DNA of 64,000 bases from Roseibium sp. Sym1 (GCF_027359675.1 NZ_CP114786.1:5306501-5370500); one strand, 5' to 3'. Positions 9,262 through 18,303 are shown, counted from the first letter of the stretch. A program made the numbers and translations. Notes: a model not told the origin generated them from the letters alone.

Positions 9262-10959
9262 TTAATCAAATCCTCCGGGGATCGCCCCCGGATCGTCCTT
9301 GCTCATTTCCTCGTAACTCTCGGTGAAATACTGCGTGAAAACACCCACGAGACCATCGTCATAAGACTTGGTCAGTGATGTCCAGCGCTCTTCCAGCCGT
9401 TCCCAGAGTTTGGCTTTCTGGTTTCCGAATGTGCTCTTGGCAACCTGGCCTTCCGCTTCAATAGCCGTCGGCGACAGGGTTTCATCGAACCGCGCTGCAG
9501 CCTTTTGCATGGCGGCATAGGTCCACACATGGTGTTTCTGAATATCCTTGAACGCCGCAGACATGGCCTTTGGCAGGGGCAGATAGCCATCTTCCTCCGC
9601 GCGTTGTGACAACATTGTCTGCAAGGCCATCTGCGGGGTTGGCGAGAATTTCAGGGCATTGTTGCCGGTGCGCGCAATCAGCGTCCTGTTGGCATTGCGC
9701 GTCATTGCCTTGACCTGGCTGCGAGCCTGAAGCAGGCCCATCAGGTCTCCGGCGATGCCGTTAAGCACCGTCCCGAGTTCCCGAGCGAACTCTTCCGGGT
9801 CCCGGTCCCTGAGAGCATCGGGCGGCAGCCCTGCCCCTTCCGCGAAGGCCTTCAGGAAATCAATGGCATCACCGGCGACAGGTTGACCTGTATCGCCCTG
9901 CGGACTGCCCGGTTCCGACGCGGGAGGAACCGGCGGCATGGAAGGTTCAGCAGCGATCTGCGGACTGACCTTCTCCACACTGACGGCCGGGGCCGGCGTG
10001 GCGGCCGGGGCCTCCGGGGTGATGGATGAAGCCGTGTCGTCGCCCGGCCAGACCGGGGCTTCGGAAACGGAAGATCCTTCCTGCTCCGGAACGCCACCTG
10101 GTTCGAAGGCCGGTTCGGCCTGTTGTGGAGACGCCGCAGGTTCCAGGTCGGGCATCTGGAACATCGGTTCCGGTGTCGCGCCCGGCCCCTCGCCGGCTGC
10201 CGGCGGGAACGCTCCGGGTTGACCGGCTGTCGAGACCGGCTCCCTGTGAAGGTCCGGCTGCTGGGCAAGATGGTCCAGCGGATCGGCCTGGGAGGGACGC
10301 GCCGGTTCACGATCCGGCTGTTGCGCCTTCGGGTCATAGAGAGCTGGATCCGCGTTGCCCCAGCCGTGTCCCTGCTGGCTCCAGACGTCGTCCGCCGGTG
10401 TTCCGATCCCTGCATCTCGTGATGGTGGAGCGTGCGGGCCTTCGAAACCGGCGCCAGGGGTCGCCCAGGGACCGCCGGCCGGTTCGGAAGGATACGGTGC
10501 CTGAGGCGCTGCCGGTCCCGGGCCGGACGGCCAGGCGGATCCGGCGCCGACCGCTTCGGGTTGCGGTGCATTCCAGGGCTGACCTTGCTGATAGGGTGCG
10601 GGGGCAACCGCGCTTGCCGAGGAACCCTGGTCCCGTGCGGCGGAATTCTCCAGAGACACGGCGATGATATAGTCGCCGATCATCACGCGATCACCGGACC
10701 TCAGCACGTGAGCCTTGTCCATCCGCGTCTGGCTGCCATTCAGGAAGGTGCCGTTGGTGGAAAAATCATAAAGGACGAACTGGCCACCTTCGAACCGCAC
10801 CTCGCAGTGTTTTCCCGAGATCACGCGCTGCGGGTCGGGCAGGCTCCAGTCAAGATGCTCGTGCCGGCCAATATCGAATCCGCGATCGGCACAGCTGTAG
10901 GACAGCTGCCCGCCGCTTTCCAGTCGGTCAACATTCTCGATCTGGAGAGTGATACGCAT
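9262..10959 (-). CDS. tagH: T6SS FHA-domain protein (Fha/TagH type)
   Basis: A 565-aa cytosolic scaffold that reads phospho-threonine and promotes T6SS assembly in known systems. The FHA domain occupies about residues 25-100 with the binding residues intact: GRH (31-33), ISGKH (47-51) and STNGTFLNG (67-75). A Pro/Gln/Glu-rich disordered linker (about 110-355) follows, then a C-terminal helical domain typical of T6SS FHA proteins (about 365-560). Candidate ligands in the same cluster are threonines in TssL (T17), TssG (T19), PpkA (T286) and the M23 peptidase (T20). It lies 25 bp after the DUF6931-like gene. Confidence 0.93.
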   Translation of the reverse strand: MRITLQIENVDRLESGGQLSYSCADRGFDIGRHEHLDWSLPDPQRVISGKHCEVRFEGGQFVLYDFSTNGTFLNGSQTRMDKAHVLRSGDRVMIGDYIIAVSLENSAARDQGSSASAVAPAPYQQGQPWNAPQPEAVGAGSAWPSGPGPAAPQAPYPSEPAGGPWATPGAGFEGPHAPPSRDAGIGTPADDVWSQQGHGWGNADPALYDPKAQQPDREPARPSQADPLDHLAQQPDLHREPVSTAGQPGAFPPAAGEGPGATPEPMFQMPDLEPAASPQQAEPAFEPGGVPEQEGSSVSEAPVWPGDDTASSITPEAPAATPAPAVSVEKVSPQIAAEPSMPPVPPASEPGSPQGDTGQPVAGDAIDFLKAFAEGAGLPPDALRDRDPEEFARELGTVLNGIAGDLMGLLQARSQVKAMTRNANRTLIARTGNNALKFSPTPQMALQTMLSQRAEEDGYLPLPKAMSAAFKDIQKHHVWTYAAMQKAAARFDETLSPTAIEAEGQVAKSTFGNQKAKLWERLEERWTSLTKSYDDGLVGVFTQYFTESYEEMSKDDPGAIPGGFD

Positions 10960-10984
10960 TCCCGCAGAATTCCCTTGTTCGTCT

Positions 10985-11578
10985 TCAGACCGGTGAGGCC
11001 TGGCTGTTCACACTGACAACCGGCATCGAACCACCGCCGGCGAATGACAGCCCGGCAGTCAAGCAGGATCTCAAGGCCTGTTCACGCTCATCAGGCATGA
11101 GCGACCCCAGCGCGATCAATACCGCTGCATTCACGGCTTTCGCCGTCAGATCGTCCGGCATTTCGACACGATGGTCCGGGTTCGGGGACAAGGACCCGCC
11201 AGACCATCCGGCGGCAAATCCGATCCACACGGAAGCGCTGTCGTTCTTCGCCGCCTCCGCCGCCGCATGCACAGCCGCACGGGCGTCCTCGTCGCCTTCG
11301 CGCACCCAGTTTTCACTCAGTTCCAGGACTTCACGGTCATGCTCGTTCGAGACAGCATCAAGCCCCTTGACGCAATGCATGCCCCACCAGACAGCCTCCC
11401 GTTTCGGCAGGACGTGCGCGAAATAGGCAATCGCCCTGTTCGGCTCCTCGCTTTCCTGCAGCTCGAGCGCATAGTCCTCCGGAGCAACGTCACCGCTCGG
11501 TTCGCTGACCGTCTCCGACAGGTCCGGATATGTTTCAAACACCTGTTTCGCCTTTGTAAAGCGGATACGTGATCCCAT
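10985..11578 (-). CDS. DUF6931-like T6SS-associated protein of unknown function
   Basis: A 197-aa acidic, mostly helical, soluble-looking protein with no signal peptide or membrane segment. The central AYFAHVLPKREAVWWGMHC (about 51-69) is the kind of conserved block I associate with DUF6931; that assignment is from memory and uncertain. GGAG precedes ATG 11578. It sits between vgrG and the FHA gene in one minus-strand unit, a position where adaptors or chaperones for spike-loaded cargo often lie, but nothing in the sequence proves that role. Confidence 0.75.
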   Translation of the reverse strand: MGSRIRFTKAKQVFETYPDLSETVSEPSGDVAPEDYALELQESEEPNRAIAYFAHVLPKREAVWWGMHCVKGLDAVSNEHDREVLELSENWVREGDEDARAAVHAAAEAAKNDSASVWIGFAAGWSGGSLSPNPDHRVEMPDDLTAKAVNAAVLIALGSLMPDEREQALRSCLTAGLSFAGGGSMPVVSVNSQASPV

Positions 11579-11626
11579 CTGCTCTACTCCGTTCTTTGTC
11601 TTTGCTTCGTTATCAAGACCAGCGCA

Positions 11627-13453
11627 TCAATTGATCTTCACCAACGGCGCGTTGACGACGACCATCGCGTCGCCCTTGACCTTGTTCATCAGTCCCTTGG
11701 TCGTCATCATGGTCTGGGCGATCACATCGATCTTCAATGCCTCGATCTTGATCGACATCGGGGTCATGGTGATCTTGCTGGTGCCGCAAATGAACTCGAT
11801 CTTCGTACCGGCGGTCACCTTCCAGTTCATGCCGATTTCCTCGGTCGTGTTCTTGCCGACCTTCTCTGTCCGGTTGACGTCGATCTTTGTCTCGCGGCAA
11901 TTTTTGACATGGAGCGTCTCGTTGTTCTCGATAACGGTGTCCATGTCCTTCTGCGCATGGATCCCGATCTGCTCCTGGCCTTTCGAATCGTCGAGCACGA
12001 ATTCGTTGTAGCCACCGCCGCCGACGGTCGAATCGGATTTGACCCCGGCCTTGTTCTTCTCGCCCGGCAAGGAGTATGGCGGCATGTTCTCCGCGTTGTA
12101 GACCGTGCCGACGATGATCGGCTGGTCCGGGTCTCCTTCCAGGAATTGAACGATCACCTCCTGGTCCACGCGCGGGATGTAGATGCCGCCCCAATTCTTG
12201 CCGGACCACACCTGAGCCACACGCACCCGCCGAGATTGCGTCTTGTCGCGGTCCCAGTGAAATTCGACCATGATCTGGCCGTACTCGTCCACATCGATTT
12301 CGCCTTGCCCCACGACTTTTGCCGTCTGCGGGCCGGGAATGCGGGGTTTGCGGGTCACGGCCGGCGTACGGAACGGGATGTCGGAAGCCAGAACATCATA
12401 GGTGCCGGTATAGGCTTCTCCCTGGGCACCACCGCCGCCGGACCGGTATTGTTCCGTGATGATCTGGTGGCTCGCGCGCACCACGAGGTATTCCTTGTTC
12501 TGGGGACCGTGCGGATGGTCCTTCAGCGTGAACAGGCCACCTGCATAGATCCGCGGAACTTCACCCGCTGTCTCGATCCTCTTGTCCGCGGCCTGCTCGG
12601 CTTCGAGACGGATCTTGGAAAAGGTAGTGCCCTTGTCCTTTTCCGTATACCGGCCGGGGTAATCGTAGTTTTCGAGCGATCCGGCGCGATAGGCAGAGCC
12701 GGCGTCGCGGTCCGCCTCGAGGGCCGCGCTCGGTTTCTCGAAATCGTAATCGTTGACCGCGAATTTCCCGGTGCGGAACCGGCGCGTGGGCACCCAGTGG
12801 TGAAGATGTTCCTCCTGCCGCTGACTGTCCCCGCCAAGAGGGATGAAAGGTATCGTGGACTGGCCGATGATCGGGCTGTAGGACGACTTGGCGTCGGCGA
12901 GGATCATCGTGTGCTTGCCGTCCTCGTGCTCGAAGAAGTACGAAATCCCGAACTCCTCCATCAGGCGACGGCAGAAATTGTAATCGGATTCCCGGTACTG
13001 GACGCAATAGTGAATCGGATCATAGCTCTCGGTGAGCTTGTCGCGGAATTCGGCAAAATCATGTTCGCCGAGAACCTCGGAAATAATGTCCGGCGCCGAC
13101 TTGTCCTTGAAAATCCGGCAATTGGCATTCTTGGTCAGCAGCCAGAACCAGGGCTTCAGGGTCAGCCGGTAGATGTAATAGGCGTCGCGGTGGCCGAGCC
13201 ACCTGGCGTCGGTCAAGAGTCCGTCGAAATAGCGGGTATCGCCATTGTTGGTGTGGACTTTCACCGTCATGTGCGTGGCAATGGCCTGATCGAAGTCCAG
13301 GTCCTCTTTCTGGCTGACGACCTCGAGGCGTATCTCGTAGTCGTCGCTGAGGCCTTCGTCACATTCGACGGTGACCACGGACAGCTCGTCCTTGCCAAAG
13401 ACCGATGTCAGCTCGGCCATCCGCTGCTTTTGTTTGAGTTGTCCTAAGGCCAC
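11627..13453 (-). CDS. vgrG: T6SS spike protein VgrG (TssI)
   Basis: Trimeric needle tip. The 608-aa protein has the gp27-like half (about 1-370), then the gp5 OB-fold region (YGQIMVEFHWDRD...RVRVAQVWSG...YIPRVDQEVIVQFLEGDPDQP), then a short beta-helix ending in MVVVNAPLVKIN-type repeats. There is no C-terminal extension, so it is a structural VgrG rather than an evolved effector VgrG. I chose the GTG at 13453 because GAGGAG lies 7 nt upstream; the frame stays open to 13507 without a better start. It is the first gene of the minus-strand unit, with a CRP-like box about 99 bp upstream. Confidence 0.95.
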   Translation of the reverse strand: MALGQLKQKQRMAELTSVFGKDELSVVTVECDEGLSDDYEIRLEVVSQKEDLDFDQAIATHMTVKVHTNNGDTRYFDGLLTDARWLGHRDAYYIYRLTLKPWFWLLTKNANCRIFKDKSAPDIISEVLGEHDFAEFRDKLTESYDPIHYCVQYRESDYNFCRRLMEEFGISYFFEHEDGKHTMILADAKSSYSPIIGQSTIPFIPLGGDSQRQEEHLHHWVPTRRFRTGKFAVNDYDFEKPSAALEADRDAGSAYRAGSLENYDYPGRYTEKDKGTTFSKIRLEAEQAADKRIETAGEVPRIYAGGLFTLKDHPHGPQNKEYLVVRASHQIITEQYRSGGGGAQGEAYTGTYDVLASDIPFRTPAVTRKPRIPGPQTAKVVGQGEIDVDEYGQIMVEFHWDRDKTQSRRVRVAQVWSGKNWGGIYIPRVDQEVIVQFLEGDPDQPIIVGTVYNAENMPPYSLPGEKNKAGVKSDSTVGGGGYNEFVLDDSKGQEQIGIHAQKDMDTVIENNETLHVKNCRETKIDVNRTEKVGKNTTEEIGMNWKVTAGTKIEFICGTSKITMTPMSIKIEALKIDVIAQTMMTTKGLMNKVKGDAMVVVNAPLVKIN

Positions 13454-13544
13454 GAAAGCTCTCCTCGGAAATACTGCGATTGCTGACAAAGGCAGCCTTG
13501 CGGCCACCGCTTATCAACTCCTATCGCCTTTCCGCAAAAAATAA

Positions 13545-13560
13545 TGTGCTCAAGAACACA
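13545..13560. promoter_or_regulatory. CRP-like box upstream of vgrG
   Basis: TGTGC-N6-ACACA, i.e. TGTG-N8-CACA, matching 8 of the 10 consensus positions of TGTGA-N6-TCACA with both outer tetranucleotides intact. The centre is about 99 bp upstream of the vgrG GTG. Confidence 0.4.
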
Positions 13561-13745
13561 GTTGATGCAAATACTATACGCTCTTCCCGCCCGCGTGACG
13601 AAACGAAGCCAAACTCCTTACCCTGCTGTCCGCAAACGTTCGGACATCGGGTGTGACACTCATGGACAGCTCTCCAACGTCATTCCACCGGCTCTCCTCT
13701 TGCTTCTTACTCACAAAAAGACATACTGACATCAAATCGCACTTT

Positions 13746-13761
13746 AGTGACTTTCGCCACA
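13746..13761. promoter_or_regulatory. CRP-like box upstream of the OmpA gene/tssA
   Basis: AGTGA-N6-CCACA, 8 of 10 matches to TGTGA-N6-TCACA, inside the longer inverted repeat TTAGTG-N10-CACTAA. The centre is about 95 bp upstream of the OmpA-gene GTG. Confidence 0.4.
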
Positions 13762-13848
13762 CTAATATTCCATTCGTTATGGCACGATACATTTCGAAAC
13801 CCCAATGCGATAACGCATTCGAACACTCCACAAGGGAGGATTGAGATC

Positions 13849-14562
13849 GTGACCCCTATTAATGACCTGATTGGCCTGCGCATGCCGGCTCAAAACACAC
13901 TTCGCCGGTTGTTTCTGGCAACCGCACTAAGCTTTGCAATTGGTGGCCTCGTGCCCTCGGCACCCGCCGCGGCCCAGGACCCGACCTACTCCGCCGACGA
14001 AGTCACCCGGCACTTCAAGCAGCTGAAAACCCGCTCCCTGAAACCGACCGGCGCCACGCGTGCGCTGTGTATCGGCACGCGTGACGAATGCAACCCGAAC
14101 GCGGCGCAGGCCGACGGCGGTCAGGTTGCCGTCACCAAGGAGAACGCGGATGGCCAGGGCGAAACCGCCACCGCCAATGCACCGGCGCCCCTGGTGGTCG
14201 ATCCTGAAACCAAGGCAATCGATGACGCCTTCAACCTGCTGGTCTCCTTCGAGTATGCCTCCGCACGTCTGAGCGGTGCTGCCAAGGCCAATCTTCGGGA
14301 GTTCGCGAAGGGCATCAACGACCCGGAAATCGCGGGCGCCAAGTTTGTGATCGAAGGCCATACCGACGGTATCGGGTCGGAGAGCTACAACCAGCGTCTG
14401 TCGGAGGACAGGGCCCAGGCCGTCACGCAGTTCCTGGTTACGCTCGGTGTCAGCCGCAATCGCCTGAAGACCATTGCCTATGGCGAATCCAGGCCCAAGG
14501 TCGCGGACATCAACGATCCGGCAAACCGGCGGGTCGAAAGCAAGCTGGTCCTCGAGCAGTAA
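13849..14562 (+). CDS. Secreted OmpA-family peptidoglycan-associated protein
   Basis: A 237-aa exported protein with an N-terminal signal peptide (hydrophobic stretch RRLFLATALSFAIGGL, cleavage probably after AAA before QDP) and a C-terminal OmpA-like domain (about 120-237) with EGHTDGIGSESYNQRLSEDRA, NRRVESK and the usual peptidoglycan-binding Asp/Arg residues. AGGGAGG lies 9 nt before the GTG at 13849, which decides the start; ATG 13882 would give a shorter signal peptide but has no clear ribosome site. It precedes tssA and is probably an extra cell-wall anchor for the T6SS (inference), in addition to the OmpA domain of TssL. Confidence 0.88.
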   Translation: MTPINDLIGLRMPAQNTLRRLFLATALSFAIGGLVPSAPAAAQDPTYSADEVTRHFKQLKTRSLKPTGATRALCIGTRDECNPNAAQADGGQVAVTKENADGQGETATANAPAPLVVDPETKAIDDAFNLLVSFEYASARLSGAAKANLREFAKGINDPEIAGAKFVIEGHTDGIGSESYNQRLSEDRAQAVTQFLVTLGVSRNRLKTIAYGESRPKVADINDPANRRVESKLVLEQ

Positions 14563-14578
14563 GCGCCTGAGTGCAACA

Positions 14579-14612
14579 CTGGCCGGCCTTTCAGCCGGCC
14601 AGGGCAATTTTT
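14579..14612 (+). terminator. Rho-independent-like hairpin after the OmpA gene
   Basis: Perfect 9-bp stem (14579-14587 with 14594-14602, loop CTTTCA) followed after GGCAA by a run of five T. Confidence 0.6.
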
Positions 14613-14617
14613 GTTAT

Positions 14618-14643
14618 CCGGGACTGAGCCCGGGCGGTTTTTT
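14618..14643 (+). terminator. Second hairpin directly before tssA
   Basis: CCGGG (14618-14622) pairs with CCCGG (14629-14633), followed by GCGG and six T (14638-14643). Together with the preceding hairpin it could attenuate read-through from the OmpA gene into tssA. Confidence 0.45.
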
Positions 14644-14660
14644 CGGGGTGGGGAGCACCT

Positions 14661-15944
14661 ATGAGTTTTGATCCCGACACATACGGCACCGAGATTGCTC
14701 CGGGTGCCGGATGCGGACCAGATCTGTACGACACCGAGCCGGCCTTTGCCGCCCTGCTCGATTCCTGCGAAGAACTCCTGCCGGAGCGTTTCAGTGAATT
14801 CGACCGGTCGGAAATCGACTTCACAGACCTGTTCAAGCAGATGGAGGGCTTCCTCAAGCAATCGAGGGACCTGAGGCTTCTCGTCATCCTGGCTCAATTC
14901 GGCATTCTTGCCGGACAACTTCATACCTTTGCCAATGCGGTGCGAATCATCCGCAGACTTCTGGAAAACCAGTGGGACACCGTTCATCCTCAGGATGCTG
15001 ATTTCGGGTATATGGAACGGGTCGGCGCGCTCGAGGCGCTAAACAACCGCCCGGCGGTGATCCTGCCGCTGGAGGCGGCCCCGCTTCTCAAGACACGCAG
15101 GGCCGGACCGATCAGCCACCGTGCCATTCAGATCGCGGCGGGCAATGCCACGGCGCGCCCCGACGAACACACGATCTCGCTGGGAGCGATAGAAGCCGCC
15201 CTGACATCCGGCGAACTGGAGCAGGACGCGATCGACGAGGTCCTGGCGGACCTGTCCGAGCTGCCCGACGAGATTGAGGCTATTTCTCTTATCTGCACGC
15301 AAAAACTTCAGGAAGCCGGCGCGAAGGCGGCACCGCCGAACTACGATGCGCTCGTGACCCTGCTCAGGGAGATGAGCACCGAGCTGAACACCCGTCTCGG
15401 GCGGATTGCCCCGGACGAAGACGGTGGCTCGGAAAACGATGCTCCAGCCGAGAGTGAGCAAGCGCAGGCGACCTCTTCCGAGGGGCAGCAGGACATCACC
15501 AATGCGGCCCAGGCGAAACTTATTCTTGATGCCGTCGAGGACTATTTTGCCTCGCGTGAACCTTCCCACCCTGCCCTGTTCCTGGTTCGTGAAGCACGGG
15601 GCCTTGTCGGGAAGTCCTATCTGGATGCGCTGAAAATCCTGATGCCGCGCCGATTTGACGACGTGGCACTTCTGCTCGGGACCAGCGGCCTGCAACTGTC
15701 CAACGACAGGCTTGTCGACCTTAATGAAAACGACGACCGTGATCTGGGCAATATTGACGATTTTTCAGTAATGGTAATTGAAAGCCGGACAGATGCCATG
15801 AAAGGCATCGCGGCCGTGAGGGGCTATTATTCGAGCAACGAGCCGACCAGCCCGATTCCACTCCTCCTCGAAGAAGCACAGAACATGAGTTCGGGTTCGT
15901 TCACGGGCCTGCTCAACATGTTCCTGCGACCTGAAGAGGATTGA
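14661..15944 (+). CDS. tssA: T6SS baseplate/sheath cap protein TssA
   Basis: A 427-aa protein with an ImpA-type N-terminal domain. The signature ESIAPGAGCGPDLYDTE-like region starts near residue 10, followed by the conserved RDLRLLVILAQ block (about 72-82) and QWDTVHPQ. A variable acidic Ala/Glu linker lies near 250-285, and the C-terminal domain ends in the small-helical region LLEEAQNMSSGSFTGLLNM. TssA primes baseplate and sheath assembly. A GGGGTGGGGAGC stretch precedes ATG 14661. It is the only T6SS core gene between the two tandem hairpins and the tssB promoter. Confidence 0.93.
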   Translation: MSFDPDTYGTEIAPGAGCGPDLYDTEPAFAALLDSCEELLPERFSEFDRSEIDFTDLFKQMEGFLKQSRDLRLLVILAQFGILAGQLHTFANAVRIIRRLLENQWDTVHPQDADFGYMERVGALEALNNRPAVILPLEAAPLLKTRRAGPISHRAIQIAAGNATARPDEHTISLGAIEAALTSGELEQDAIDEVLADLSELPDEIEAISLICTQKLQEAGAKAAPPNYDALVTLLREMSTELNTRLGRIAPDEDGGSENDAPAESEQAQATSSEGQQDITNAAQAKLILDAVEDYFASREPSHPALFLVREARGLVGKSYLDALKILMPRRFDDVALLLGTSGLQLSNDRLVDLNENDDRDLGNIDDFSVMVIESRTDAMKGIAAVRGYYSSNEPTSPIPLLLEEAQNMSSGSFTGLLNMFLRPEED

Positions 15945-16052
15945 GCCCACGCGATGCCTCGCCGGGCATTCCGTATAGTTTGCAGGTTCATTCTTGACAC
16001 CAACGATCAACAGGTCCTCAATATTTGAAAGAAAATTCCAAACCGCCGATCG

Positions 16053-16068
16053 TGTGACTGCGATCACT
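16053..16068. promoter_or_regulatory. CRP-like box upstream of tssB
   Basis: TGTGA-N6-TCACT, 9 of 10 matches to the CRP consensus TGTGA-N6-TCACA, in the AT-rich 270-bp gap between tssA and tssB. A possible -10 hexamer GATAAT (16096-16101) lies about 38 bp downstream, centre to centre. The box centre is about 154 bp upstream of the tssB ATG. Confidence 0.6.
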
Positions 16069-16214
16069 TTTAATTTCGGATAATCGAAGTACATAGATAA
16101 TCAACAGAACAAACGCAGGGCGAAGATTTTTTTTAGAAACCAACATCGCCGCGTCAGTATTTGACTAAAATTGACCCTTATTCACCTGGGTCCAGGAAGT
16201 GAAAGGCAAGTACA

Positions 16215-16769
16215 ATGGCATCGAATAGCGGACAAAGTTTTATCAAGCGCAACAGACCTCCCAGGGTTCACATTTTTTACGAGGATCCGTTTGACGCGGA
16301 ACAGAAGGTCGAACTGCCCTTCGTCATGGGCATCATGGCCGACCTTTCCGGCGACAATCCGGGCGTCGAGAAATCCGATATCGACGACCGCAAGCTGCTC
16401 GACATCGACATGGACAACTTCACCAAGCGCATGGAGGCGATCGAGCCTGGTACCTCCTTCACCGTGAAGGACAAGCTGTCCGGCGAAGACAACTCCAAGA
16501 TGAGTGTCCAGCTCCGGTTCAAGAGCATGGATGACTTCACTCCGGGCAAGGTTGCCGAGCAGGTTCCGGCCCTGAAGAAACTTCTGGACGCCCGCCGCAG
16601 CCTGGCAGCGCTGCGCACCATGATGGATGGCCGCGTCAAGGCGATTTCGCAGCTGGAGGAGCTGACACGGGATCCGGCATTGATGCAGGCCCTTGCTCAA
16701 AAAATCGAAGCCGACAATGCAGGTTCTGCCGACAAGCCGGCAGATAGCGACGGCACTGAGGAGGCGTAA
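16215..16769 (+). CDS. tssB: T6SS contractile sheath small subunit TssB (VipA/ImpB)
   Basis: A 184-aa sheath subunit. The N-terminus SFIKRNRPPRVHIFYE and the conserved LPFVMGIMADLSGDNP block (about 36-51) are diagnostic, and the C-terminal half is helical with LLDARRSLAALRTMMDGR. It is the first gene of the tssB-to-clpV unit; its stop is immediately followed by the tssC ATG. AAAGGCAAG precedes the ATG. Confidence 0.97.
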   Translation: MASNSGQSFIKRNRPPRVHIFYEDPFDAEQKVELPFVMGIMADLSGDNPGVEKSDIDDRKLLDIDMDNFTKRMEAIEPGTSFTVKDKLSGEDNSKMSVQLRFKSMDDFTPGKVAEQVPALKKLLDARRSLAALRTMMDGRVKAISQLEELTRDPALMQALAQKIEADNAGSADKPADSDGTEEA

Positions 16770-18293
16770 ATGAGCAACACAGATACCAGCGCCCAAACGA
16801 GTGGCGCAGCAGCCGGCGAAGCCACGGGTGAAGGCAGCCCCGAGGAATTCGCCTCGATCCTGAAGCAGAATTTCCGCATCAAGGACGAAAATGACACGGC
16901 AAACCAGCTGGTTGACAATGCCATGTCGACGTTCCTCTCCGAGGCACTGTCCGACCAGGCGCTGATCAAGGATGATGTCTACGACACCATCGACGAGATG
17001 ATCGCCAAGCTGGACGAGAAGCTGACGGGCCAGGTGAACGAGATCATTCACGCGCCGGAATTCCAGAAGCTGGAAAGTGCCTGGCGCGGCCTGGACTACC
17101 TTGTCCACCAGTCGGAAACGGACGCGACGCTCAAGCTGCAGTTCCTGAACATCTCGAAGAACGAGCTTGCCGGGGTCTTCAAGAGCTACCGCGGCGCCAA
17201 GTGGGACCAGAGCCCGCTGTTCAAGCAGATCTACGAAGCCGAATTCGGCCAGCTCGGCGGACAGCCCTATGGCTGCCTGGTCGGAGACTACGAATTCTCC
17301 TACGAGCCGCAGGACATCACCATCCTGCGTGGCATGGCCAAGATCTCGGCTGCGGCGCACGCACCGTTCCTGGCCGCGGCCAATCCGCAGCTGATGCAGA
17401 TGGACAGCTGGACGGAACTGCCGGCCAAGCGCGACCTGTCGAAAATCTTCGACACCGAGATCCATGCGCAGTGGCGCACGCTGCGGGAATCAGAAGATGC
17501 CCGCTACCTGGGTCTCACCATGCCGCGCGTCCTGGCCCGCCAGCCTTACGGCGCCAAGTCCGACCCGGTCGAGGAATTCGCGTTCGAAGAGGAATTCGGC
17601 GAGGACACGCACGACAATTACGCCTGGATGAACTCCGCCTATGCGATGGCGGCCAATGTCAACCGGGCCTACAAGGAATACGGCTGGACAGTCCGGATCC
17701 GCGGCGTCGAAAGCGGTGGTCTGGTCGAGGAACTGCCGACCCATGTCTTCGAGACCGACGACGGTGGTGTCGACCAGAAATGTCCGGCGGAAATCGCGAT
17801 TTCGGACCGGCGAGAGCATGAAATCTCCCGCCTCGGCCTGATCCCGCTGATTCACCGCAAGAACACCGACCAGGCGGCCTTCCTGGGAGCGCAGTCCGTG
17901 TTCAAGCCGCGCCAGTTCTCCGGACCTGACGGCAAGGATGCGACCGCCTCGGACAACCTGTCGGCCCGCCTGCCCTACATGTTCGCGACCACGCGGTTCG
18001 CCCACTACCTCAAGGTGATGGTGCGCAACAAGATCGGTTCGACCAAGGAAGCGCCGCAGCTGCAGCGTTGGCTGAACGACTGGATCATGGACTATGTCGA
18101 TGGTGATCCGGACAACTCGACCGAGGAGACCAAGGCCCGCAAACCGCTTCGCGAAGCCAAGGTCACCATCGTGCCCGACGAGGAAAACCCCGGATACTAC
18201 CGGGCCCAGTTCTTCCTTCGTCCGCACTACCAGCTGGAAGGCATGGACATCGGCATGAGCCTGGCGTCCCGCATTCCGCAGGACGGATCGTAA
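16770..18293 (+). CDS. tssC: T6SS contractile sheath large subunit TssC (VipB/ImpC)
   Basis: A 507-aa sheath subunit that co-assembles with TssB. Recognised from FQKLESAWRGLDYLVHQSE (about 99-117), QPYGCLVGDYEF, DWIMDYV and the C-terminal YYRAQFFLRPHYQLEGM. ATG 16770 abuts the tssB stop with no spacer, which fits the 1:1 sheath stoichiometry and coupled translation. The first 35 residues are a low-complexity Thr/Gly/Ala-rich tail. Confidence 0.98.
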   Translation: MSNTDTSAQTSGAAAGEATGEGSPEEFASILKQNFRIKDENDTANQLVDNAMSTFLSEALSDQALIKDDVYDTIDEMIAKLDEKLTGQVNEIIHAPEFQKLESAWRGLDYLVHQSETDATLKLQFLNISKNELAGVFKSYRGAKWDQSPLFKQIYEAEFGQLGGQPYGCLVGDYEFSYEPQDITILRGMAKISAAAHAPFLAAANPQLMQMDSWTELPAKRDLSKIFDTEIHAQWRTLRESEDARYLGLTMPRVLARQPYGAKSDPVEEFAFEEEFGEDTHDNYAWMNSAYAMAANVNRAYKEYGWTVRIRGVESGGLVEELPTHVFETDDGGVDQKCPAEIAISDRREHEISRLGLIPLIHRKNTDQAAFLGAQSVFKPRQFSGPDGKDATASDNLSARLPYMFATTRFAHYLKVMVRNKIGSTKEAPQLQRWLNDWIMDYVDGDPDNSTEETKARKPLREAKVTIVPDEENPGYYRAQFFLRPHYQLEGMDIGMSLASRIPQDGS

Positions 18294-18303
18294 GCTCAAG
18301 AAT

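Larger units (their letters stand above)
13454..13848. promoter_or_regulatory. Divergent intergenic region between vgrG and the OmpA-family gene
   Basis: 395 bp of markedly lower GC than the flanking genes, carrying the promoters for both T6SS arms. It holds two imperfect CRP-like boxes (13545-13560 and 13746-13761), each 95-99 bp from its nearest start codon. The second is embedded in an inverted repeat TTAGTG-N10-CACTAA (13744-13765). Open frames here are short and lack ribosome sites; I see no gene. Confidence 0.6.

Noticed and set aside
13780..13798. Possible sigma-54 promoter (TGGCACG) before the OmpA gene
   Set aside because: The TGGCACG half is present but the GC needed at -12 with the right spacing is absent.
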